This document shows, piece by piece, positions 56,035 through 64,000 of a stretch of 64,000 nucleotides of DNA (positions are counted from its first letter, which is position 1; each line of letters opens with the position of its first letter). Made by a program: the position numbers and the translations under genes. Below the pieces are notes generated by a model. That model did not search any database. It was given only the letters and a program-made list of their open reading frames with translations, and was not told the origin of the DNA. The DNA lies in assembly GCA_032358165.1 (NCBI GenBank), contig JAALGY010000033.1, forward strand, positions 2,170,001 through 2,234,000, read 5' to 3'. Source of the DNA: Diplosphaera chodatii. Lineage: Eukaryota > Chlorophyta > Trebouxiophyceae > Prasiolales > Stichococcaceae.

Positions 56035-58084
56035 ATGCGTTACATTGGCTTGCAGCGCAGCTGCCGCACTGCTGCTGGCGTACCAGGTGAACGAACCACG
56101 GGTGCTTTTGTTTTGAGAACCATTCCGTTGAATCGCACCTTGGTACGTGCCTTCAACCAGCGAGCATCACGTATGCCTGCCGCATGCCGTCCTGCAGGCC
56201 GGCCGTCGGCAGCGACAGACGCCCTTGCCCAGCAAGTGTGCGGATGGCCTGCGCGAGCTCATAGGCAACACCCCGCTGGTGCTGATCAAGAGCCTGTCCG
56301 AGGCGACAGGCTGCAGGGTGAGTGAGTTGCATGGTGGCACGGGAACCATGCACTCGTTGCCGGTGCGACACATATCCCCGCTGCAAGCGTGGCACCAGCT
56401 GATCATCATCATCTGCAGGTGTTGGGCAAGGCAGAGTTCCTCAACCCAGGCGGCAGCGTCAAGGATCGTGTGGCGCTGGAGATTGTTGAGGAGGCGATCG
56501 CGAGTGGGCGCCTGCGGCCCGGCGGCCTGGTGACGGTGTGTATGTTGCATGCCGCTTGGTGCGATGCGGCCTTCATCAAGATAAAGACCTCCAGTGTGGC
56601 CTCTGGGCGTCATTCGGCAATGCCACATGCCTGCAGGAGGGCACTGTGGGCAGCACCGGCGTCAGCCTGGCCATGGTGGCGGCTGCGCATGGCATCCGGT
56701 GCTTCATTGCAATGCCTGATGACGCCGCGATCGAGAAGAGCCAGTTGCTGGAGGCGCTGGGTGCAGCGTGTGGTGCCTTTTGCTGAGACAGGATGTTGCA
56801 GGCGTGGTCAGTACAACGTGTTCGCGCGCAACAGATGCTGCATCTGGGCAAGCCAGTTGCAGGTGTTGCTGAGCCACAAGCCCTGTCGGTGCAGGTGCGG
56901 AGGTGCAGCGGGTGCGGCCGGTCTCCATCTCGCACCCAGACCACTTTGTGAACATTGCTCGGCGCCGTGCAGCAGAGAACCCAGACGCCGTCTTTGCCGA
57001 CCAGTTTGAGAACCTCGCAAATACGCGCGCCCATCATGCGACCGGTGCGCACCTGCTCAGCACTGTGTGCCTGCCTGCTGCGTCTGTTGCTTCAGCAGTG
57101 AAGAGCAATCCTGACTTGTGTCATTGCTGCACGTCCCCCACAGGCTCAGAGATTGTGGCCCAAACAAATGGGCAGCTGCATGCGTTTGTGGCGGGCGCCG
57201 GCACCGGCGGCACCATTGCCGGCGTGTCGCAAGTCCTGAAGCAGCATGATCCCAGCATCCGAGTGGTGCTCGTGGACCCACCCGGCTCCAGCCTGTACAA
57301 CAAGGTGCCAGCCTTGGCAACGCACGCACAACTGGATGCACGTGTGTGGCCTGCATTGCCGGCACCGCACTGACAGTGGGCTCGGCGCCTGCGCCTCTCC
57401 CTGGTCCCACCCTCCCACTTGCACCCGTGGCCTGCAGTAGGTGACACGCGGCGTGCTGTATGCCAAGGCAGAGGCAGAGGGCACACGGCTGCGGAACCCC
57501 TATGACACAATTGTCGAAGGCATAGGGTTGAACCGCCTCACCGCCAACTTCGCCCAGGCGCACATCGACTCCGCAGTGCGCGGCAGCGACCAGGAGGCTG
57601 TGTCCATGGTGTGTCGGGGCAAAGTGACGTAACGCCAGATGTGTCCTGTGCATGGCCCTGGCGCACAGCAACGCAGCAGCAGCATGTGTCGACGGCATGC
57701 ATGCTACTTCCGACCGCTGACGAGGGTGCTCATACCGTCTGCAGGCGCAGCACTTGCTGCACGCTGATGGCCTGTTCCTGGGGTCGTCCGCAGCAATGAA
57801 CTGTGTTGGTGCGGTCAAGGTGGCAAGGCAACTTGGCCCGGGCCACACCATCGTCACCATCCTATGTGATGGCGGCCAGAGGTAGGCATCAAGTTGATTC
57901 CATGCTTGCACGGCTTGTACGCCTTTCAACCCTGCTGTATTCAGGGACAGCAGCTGGTGATGTGGCATGCCTTCTCCATTGCTGCAGGCATTTGAGCAAG
58001 TTCCACAACCCGAAGTACCTGGAATCGTACCAGCTGAACCGCGGCCATAGTTCTGATAGCTTGGATTTTGTGAGTGACACGTGA
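56035..58084 (+). CDS. PLP-dependent cysteine synthase-like enzyme (MCY1 type)
   Basis: Exons from about 56198 onward are clear: CADGLRELIGNTPLVLIKSL, then VLGKAEFLNPGGSVKDRVAL with the PLP-binding lysine in SVKDR. A TVGSTGVSLAM substrate loop follows (usually TSGS/NTG), then FVNIARRRAAENPDAVFADQ, the phosphate-binding loop GAGTGGTIAG, TIVEGIGLNRLTANF, HADGLFLGSSAAMN and the end HLSKFHNPKYLESYQLN. The TGA is at 58082-58084. The spacing and the VFADQFEN, EGIGLNR and HLSKF blocks match fungal MCY1/YGR012W-type proteins, mitochondrial outer-membrane relatives of cysteine synthase, better than plant OAS-TL. The start at 56035 (MRYIGLQRSC) is provisional because the first intron cannot be fixed. 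Confidence 0.85.
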
Positions 58085-58838
58085 CGGACAGCCACGGGGC
58101 TTGAGCGGCTGTCTGTGGCTGGGCATCACCATGAGCATACATACAAGTGGCATATGCCAGGCAACGGTCGTTAACAGCGCCCCCTGGTCCAATATCCGCC
58201 CCGCACATAACCATGCAGTGCGTGTACAGTCACACAGATAGACAGACTGTGAGCAACTTGCTGCACTGCTGATTTCGCTTCACGCTCTTGTCTGGTGTTC
58301 ACCGGCTGATTGTGGACATCAAGCGTGCTGCATCCTGCGACCATCTGGAGTCTCGACCCAGGGTCGATGTGTGTGCGGCATCAGGCTGAAGGCATGTGCA
58401 GCGCACACCTGATCATGTGCAGGCTGAACACCATGTTGGAGGATTGAGGAAAAGGTCGGCTGGTCACCAACATCTGATGTTCAGTCGAGAATGCGATACA
58501 AGTGCAACCCTCAGCTACATGTCATGATCAGTACACACCCTATCGGCTCTTCAGCAGGGTGTTGCTTATACACGCTTGGAGCATAGACCTCTCGTCAAAG
58601 GAGTTGCAGCTCATTCTGGATTCACAGGTGATATGGCTGGCAAGCACCTGTCAGGAGTGATGCATGCGCTCGTGACTTGACCTAGGTCACCTCTGTGCCA
58701 TTGGTCCACGACTCCTCATCCGCCACAGTTGCCGCCAGCACAGCTCGTCGCCGTTCAGAAAAGTGGAGCACGCGCACACAGCGTGTAAACTGTAGCCAGC
58801 TAGGCTGCCAGGCTGCATAGCCTTCGCGGGCTGCCGCC
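58085..58838. other. Intergenic between two plus-strand genes
   Basis: Contains the 3' UTR of the cysteine synthase-like gene and the promoter of the FAD oxidoreductase gene. No coding signature on either strand. Confidence 0.5.
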
Positions 58839-61127
58839 ATGCAGTCGAGGGATGCCATCGTCATAGGAGCAGGTGAGCCAATGAGCAGTGAGCAAATATA
58901 CAACCCGAATGTGTTGCACACGCAATCAGGCACAGCTGCCTCACGCACGGCACACTACAGCGGGACTTGGCGCCCATTGCCCTCACAGGCGTGGTTGGCC
59001 TGGCAGCCGCACGCCGTCTGGCTGCAATGGGGTACCGGGTGACGGTGCTGGAGGCCGAGAGCGACTCAGAGCATCACACCAGCGCCCGCGGCTCGTGGGT
59101 TATCCACAGCGGCCTGTACTATCCGCCGGGTAGCCTAAAGGTGGGAACTTCACGCGTGCTGCACACATTGTGCTGATCGGCTGCACTGCTCAGCACTTAC
59201 AGGATCGTGGCCTGGCACGACATGTGCGTGTCGTTGTGCTTGTGACGTACGGGTACTGAGGTCGCGCTTTAACGGTGCAGGCGCGGTTATGCCAGGCGGG
59301 GCGTCACATGCTGTATGAGTACTGCCCTGCGAGGGGCATCGCACACCGGCGGCTCGGCAAGCTGGTGGTGGCGACATCAGAGAAGCAGGCGCGCTGGAGT
59401 GACGCGGGCAAGGCTGCACAGTGCCACTCACGCATCGGCCACCTGTTGATGACGCTGCCTGTTTGACGCTGCAGGTCGACAAGCTCCGGGCGCTGCACAG
59501 GAATGCGCACCTCAACGGCGCAATCGACGTGCGGTGGATCTCCGTGGAGGAGGCGCGCGCCATGGAGCCGGAGCTGCACTGCCTGGCGGCCATCTTCTCA
59601 CCTAGCACTGGCATCGTCGATGGGAAAGGGTGAGCGACCCTGGCAGTGTTGGAAGGGTTGGCGCCATAGTTACATGCACAAATGTTGCACGCTTGGAGCG
59701 TGCTGCCAGAGGGCCTGCGCCTGCATGGGGCCTGGCGAGCACCTCGCAACTGGCAAACGACCTGCCTCTGCCTGCTGTTTCTGACTGCTGTTGCTCCTAC
59801 GTCTTGCAGGCTCATGCAGGCGCTGCACGAGGATGCAGAGGCAGATGGGGCGCGCTTCCTGTTCAACACCCGTGTGCTGGGGGCGGACGTGACAGGTAGA
59901 GGGGGCAGCTCCATGGCTGTACCTGCAGGCACGTTGTCAGCGTCGACAAGCTGCGGCGGTGTCATCAGCGCTGTGGCCATTGCAGGGCCCAGGAAGTCGG
60001 TGTATGTCGAGAGCGTGAAGACCGGCGAGCGGCACACGCTGCATGCGCACTGTGTCGTCAACTCCGCCGGGCTTTGGGCGCAGGTAGCTTGCGTACCTTC
60101 AGATGTCTTGCAACAGTACCTATTCTGTGTACGGAGACCTGCTGCAGCAACGTTTGTAACTAAGTATCAGCTGAGAGCTGCGCATGCTATGCACTTTGCA
60201 GCATATTGCAGAGCGCTTCGCGGGGTTTTCTCGCCAGCTCATCCCGCCGATCCACCTGGCACGCGGCTGCTACCTCAAGCTGCAAGGTGCAGCTGCCTGT
60301 GGTGGTGCTCCCGACGTGCTGCCTTATTTCTATTTTGGTGCTGTCATCAAAGCCTTTCACAGTCTGTACTTGACCCAGGTTTGCGCACCTCCTGCAGGCA
60401 AGGCGCCCTTCCGCCACCTGATCTACCCGATGCCGGAGGAGGCGGGGCTGGGGACGCACCTGACGCTGACGCTGGACGGGGGCGCCAAGTTCGGCCCCGA
60501 CTCGGAGTGGGTGGCGTGGGATCCCGACCAGGGGCCCGACTACTCCGTGGACCCCGCGCGCGCCGAGAAATTCTACGCAGGTGCTTGTCATTCTGACAGG
60601 AGGAGAGCAATGCCAGTTGACGTACGCGGACGCTGCTGCACATGGCTGCTTTCCGGTGCTGCTGCAGTTGGCTGCTTCCAACCATGCAGCTGGCCGTGCC
60701 AGTGGCAGACGTAACCATGTGGCTGGCTGCCCGCAGCCATCCGCAAGTACTGGCCTGGGCTGGCGGACGGGCAGCTGGCGCCCGCCTACGCCGGCATCCG
60801 CCCCAAGCTTGCAGGGCCCGGGCAGCCCGGGGCCGACTTCGTCGTGCAGGCACGCTGATTGCCGGACCCGCTTGCCTGGACTGCAGTTGTTCTTATCTGC
60901 AGCATTTGCTGCCTGGAGGGTGCTGTGCGTGGCTGTGCCCTTGACCATGCAAGGCAGCAGCATGCGCAGACCGACGACCATGCATTGTGCAGGGTCCTCC
61001 ACAACATGGGGTGCCTGGCCTGGTCAACCTGTTTGGCATCGAGTCTCCAGGACTGACCTCGTCTCTGGCCATTGCTGAGATGGTGGCTCAGATGCTGGAC
61101 GACAGTACGCCTCCCGCAAAGCTGTAA
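58839..61127 (+). CDS. L2HGDH: FAD-dependent oxidoreductase of the L-2-hydroxyglutarate dehydrogenase family
   Basis: Exon 1 (58839-58872, [12 protein letters not shown]) joins in phase to [17 protein letters not shown], forming the GxGxxG FAD-binding motif within the first 15 residues. The next blocks are [76 protein letters not shown] and [69 protein letters not shown] and [20 protein letters not shown] then lead to the TAA at 61125-61127. IHSGxYYxPGSLKAxLC and STGIVD are typical of L2HGDH, which oxidises L-2-hydroxyglutarate to 2-oxoglutarate. There is almost no room for a mitochondrial presequence, so the location is unclear. The gene has about nine exons and looks intact. Confidence 0.9.
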
Positions 61128-61290
61128 AGCAGCGCTGGCGCCAGCCTGCCGGGGGGGGTAGGATAAATTTTGCAAGTCACTGTATAGTACGCTTGTACAA
61201 TGATGCCATGAGCGCTAGACAGCTTCATGGGAGTGCTCAATGAGTGCTGTATTCTTGGTACCATAGTCGACAGCATTTGTTGCAAACTTG

Positions 61291-62588
61291 TCATTGCGAG
61301 GAACCAAAATCGAGCCGCCCTTGCCACAGCCTGTGCCAGGACAGCTGTGCATAGCGGCGCAGATTGGGTACAAGTGCAATCAATGCCAACGCAATGCTCA
61401 GGGGACTGCTGAGCAGCCCGCGAAATGTGTTGTGCTCCTTCAGCACGCCGCTGATCGCATGCACCTGTGCAGCGTGCATCAGTGTCAGACAGCAGCACAC
61501 ACCGCGCAGCATTTTCCAATTGGCCGGAGGCATACAAATACACTCCACAGCTGGTCTGTGACGACGCAGCCAACACAACCACCTTTGCTTGCAGGTCCTC
61601 GAGGCTGCCGCTGTTGTCGATCACAAGCTCCGACCGCTGCGCCTTCTCTTCCAGCGGCATCTGCAGACCGTCAGTGTCACGGTAACCACATTGGCAGACC
61701 AAGTCCTTGACAGGCTTCGCCCTGCCGCAACGTCTAAGCATGACCAAGCGGCGTGGCGAGATGCACCTGCGCATTGATGCGGGCCTCGGCTGCAGCTCGC
61801 TGCGAGTTGTCGCGGGACATGAGGCGCCGACGCTGCGTGTCGGCATCGCACACCACCGTGATGTTCATGGACGTGAAATGGTCCAGCCCACCCTCAAACA
61901 GCAGCGGCACGTCCACTACCTGCAATGACACATGACGCCAATGTCTCATCAGCAGCGCCCACATCAGCAGTCAAAGTGAAGCATGTTGCGCTTACACATG
62001 TACAGTGCACCCACACTTTGAGCACAGCAGCTCACCACCACGAAGCGGAACAGCAACCAATGCACCAGCAGCTGCCTGAGCATCTCCAGGATGACCAGCG
62101 GATGTGTGGCCGCATTCAGCTGCTTCCGCAGAAGGGGGTCGCTGAACACAATCGACCCCAGCTTCTTTCGATCAATCTCGCCTGCACGCAACGATCATCT
62201 GTACGCTCACCGCTCCACCAACCGGTCCCATGCATCTTCCTGTGGGTTTTGCTTGCACAGCTGGCACAGCGTCAGCTTGTCTTGACCATGCATACGCACC
62301 ATCAGCTTGCAAAACCTCCTTGCCAAACGTTTTGATGACACGGCGGTAGCCCCAGCGGCCCTGCGAGGGGTGTAGTGAGCGATGTCGTGTGCAAAAGCTT
62401 GACGTGTTGCAAAGCAAGCAAGTGCCATTGCGCCAGGTTGTGGCGTGACCCCAATGCGGTCGCACCTTCTGCACAACCTGTTTAGCGATGACGTCAGCAT
62501 CTACCACTGGCAGGTCTTGGCTGGCAAACAGCGCTGACACGGTGCTCTTGCCCGTCGCTATGCCCCCAGTCAGGCCAATGATGCGCAT
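61291..62588 (-). CDS. COAE: Dephospho-CoA kinase with a C-terminal membrane tail
   Basis: Six exons: 62466-62588 (MRIIGLTGGIATGKSTVSAL, with the P-loop GGIATGKST and DADVIAKQVVQK), about 62310-62365 (GYRRVIKTFG), about 62030-62165 (REKLG-like RKKLGSIVFSDPLLRKQLN, THPLVILEML), about 61762-61920 (VVDVPLLFEGGLD, then VCDADTQRRRLMSRD), about 61590-61665 (QMPLEEKAQRSELVIDNSGS) and 61291-61458. The enzyme phosphorylates the 3' hydroxyl of dephospho-CoA, the last step of coenzyme A synthesis. The final exon adds a hydrophobic segment (LSSPLSIALALIALVPNLRR) as in plant enzymes, suggesting a membrane anchor. It is tail-to-tail with the oxidoreductase gene, 163 bases apart. Confidence 0.94.
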
Positions 62589-62896
62589 GGTGATCTAGGA
62601 AGCAGCTCGACTGTCAGCACGCTGCGACTTGATGTCAAGCACTCGACAGATCAGGCCTGTAGAAGAAGGTGTATTGTACAGCGGCAAACGAAAATTGCTG
62701 TAGTTGTGGCTTGAGGGCTCTGCTCGGCATGGAGCAAACTCAGGTGTAACAGCACAGGGTGGCCTGGTGCGAGATTTGGAAACACTGCATCGCCTGCTGT
62801 CGATGCATGAGCTTGCTGACGACCTGCAACAGTTGCAACTGCAGCACTTGCAGCTGACGGAGTTGCAAAGCCGATGCTTCGTGTCGCTCACAACCG
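62589..62896. other. Intergenic between two minus-strand genes
   Basis: Contains the CoaE promoter side and the 3' UTR of the Tat-SF1-like gene. A plus-strand Gln/Leu-rich frame at about 62760-62900 is read as chance. Confidence 0.45.
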
Positions 62897-64000
62897 TCAA
62901 GCGGTCTCAGCCAGTGGGACTGGCGGCTCCAAGGCAGGCGCCTCTTGAGCCTCAATCTCGGCAGCATAGCGCTCGAGCCGTGCCTGCTCCTCCGCTTCGG
63001 TCTCCTCCTTCGACTTCTTGTTGGGCTTGACGTGGAACTGCTGGATGCCGTCCCATAACGCCGCCTCTATCTGCCGCCCGCCGAAGAAGCGCCCCTCCAT
63101 GACCGCGATGCACTGCATCCAGACACCCAGTAGCTGGGTGGGTCACAGTGCTTCTCACTCCTGTCCGTGTTCTGTGCACCGCCCTTCAAGCCAGTGCAGG
63201 CGCTGAGACGCAGACCGCGCTGCTGACTGTGACGGTTGTTGGCCTGCCTTGGCCTGAAATGCTGCAGGCACCTGCTCAGCGGCGGGCTGATCGTGGAACT
63301 TAATGGTGACGACACCCTCCGGGTTGGTGTGGTACACCTTGACCTTTTCCACCGGCCCTGTGGCAGTTTGTCACGGTGTCATTGCATGTATGTTGCCAGT
63401 GTTGGCTGTACCTTCGGCGCAGCGTCCCTAGAAGTGGAGATGGCAGTCCGCAAAATTGAAAGTTCGCTTCGTGAGAGCCACATCTGCCTCACCAAGCTTG
63501 CGCGCCTCCACCCCCACGTCGTCCTGCAGCTGCTCCCGCAACGACGAGTCTGACTCAAACTCCTCTGGCACGAACATGCGCTTCAGCACCACAGTCGTCT
63601 TGAGCGCAGGCGCCACATCGTCAAAGCCGCCCCAGCCCAGCTCCTTTTCTTCCTGTGTGACACACACAACGCCACATGCACTGTCTGGTCTTGTGATTCA
63701 GAGCGGCAGGGATTCATAAGGACCATCAAAGGTTGGCCAGCAAGCGCGTCGTGGGGCCACAGCTGCTGCTGCCACTGACATGTAGGTTGGCGACCACTGA
63801 CCTGGTTCTCTAGCAACTTCTTCTTCCGCTTCTTTGGGGCGCGCTTCTTGGCCACAAAGTCGCCTTTCTGCTCAAACTTTGCCTGCAGCAAACGGACCCT
63901 TGCTGTGACCATGGTAGTGCACACAGATGCAGTCCTGCCCATGACCCAAGGAACACCGGCTTCGCCCAATGCACCGCTTGCCTGTGACACTGACATGTTC
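62897..64000 (-). CDS. Tat-SF1/CUS2-like U2 snRNP-associated splicing factor, C-terminal part (continues beyond window)
   Basis: Exons near 63803-63886, 63470-63655, 63275-63350 and 62897-63118 are in phase. They encode a basic linker (KRAPKKRKKKLLENQ), a UHM-type RRM (TVVLKRMFVPEEFESDSSLR, EARKLG, VEKVKVYHTNPEGVVTIKF, CIAVMEGRFFGGRQIEAALW) and a charged C-terminus ending PPVPLAETA. The FFGGRQIEAxxWDG block is characteristic of the Tat-SF1/CUS2 U2AF-homology motif, which binds the SF3B1 ULM and helps U2 snRNP remodelling in the nucleus. The first RRM and N-terminus lie beyond the right edge, so the gene is partial. Confidence 0.88.

Noticed and set aside
1..64000. CRISPR arrays, insertion sequences, viral genes, toxin-antitoxin or defence systems
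   Set aside because: The window is eukaryotic nuclear DNA; no spaced repeats, transposase, integrase, capsid or toxin signatures were seen.

Overview
This is nuclear DNA from a photosynthetic eukaryote, almost certainly a green alga and most likely a trebouxiophyte-type chlorophyte. The reasons are: dense spliceosomal introns (donors mostly GTGCGT, GTGAGY or GTAAGN, acceptors mostly TGCAG), GC- and Ala/Gly-rich exons beside less GC-rich introns, a chloroplast one-helix LHC-like protein, an octotricopeptide-like RAP-domain organelle RNA-binding protein (a family expanded in green algae), and plant-type versions of PDI-ERV, WAV2/Bem46, type II peroxiredoxin and dephospho-CoA kinase. The species cannot be named from the sequence alone. 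I see no tRNA, rRNA, CRISPR array, transposon or viral insertion.

I reconstruct 24 protein-coding genes by joining exons whose reading phase matches across introns. From left to right: the last exons of a SET-domain methyltransferase (+, 1-340); a SNAP-25-type Qbc-SNARE (+); a 99-aa orphan (-); an ARMC8/GID5 armadillo protein (-); a 197-aa orphan (+); a 180-aa orphan (-); a TBC RabGAP (+); a one-helix HLIP/OHP-like protein (-); a Bem46/WAV2/ABHD13 hydrolase (-); tRNA-His guanylyltransferase (+); a two-RRM SR-like protein (-); a PDI with ERV41/46-type domains (+); an OPR-like/RAP protein (-); a MATE transporter (-); a MORN-repeat protein (+); a rhomboid protease (-); ESCRT-III VPS2 (+); a receptor-like TKL kinase with a repetitive tail (-); a type II peroxiredoxin (+); a HAD/CbbY-like hydrolase (-); a MCY1-type cysteine synthase-like enzyme (+); an L-2-hydroxyglutarate dehydrogenase-like oxidoreductase (+); dephospho-CoA kinase (-); and the C-terminal part of a Tat-SF1/CUS2-like splicing factor (-, runs off the right edge).

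This is a compact housekeeping region in which strands alternate often, so most genes sit in head-to-head or tail-to-tail pairs separated by 0.1-0.9 kb. There is no operon logic. Functional themes are membrane traffic (SNARE, RabGAP, VPS2, PDI-ERV), organelle biology (HLIP, RAP protein, peroxiredoxin, MATE, rhomboid, HAD) and RNA processing (THG1, RRM protein, Tat-SF1).

The most unusual item is the receptor-like kinase at 44562-51475. Its cytoplasmic tail carries about eleven copies of an (N/D/S)-P-(Y/F)-A-x-(F/L) motif spread over several exons. Other points of interest are three orphan proteins, the repeat-per-exon layout of the RAP protein, GC-AG introns, and a stop-free 108-base segment inside the PDI gene. 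Exon boundaries were worked out by eye; starts are the least certain part.
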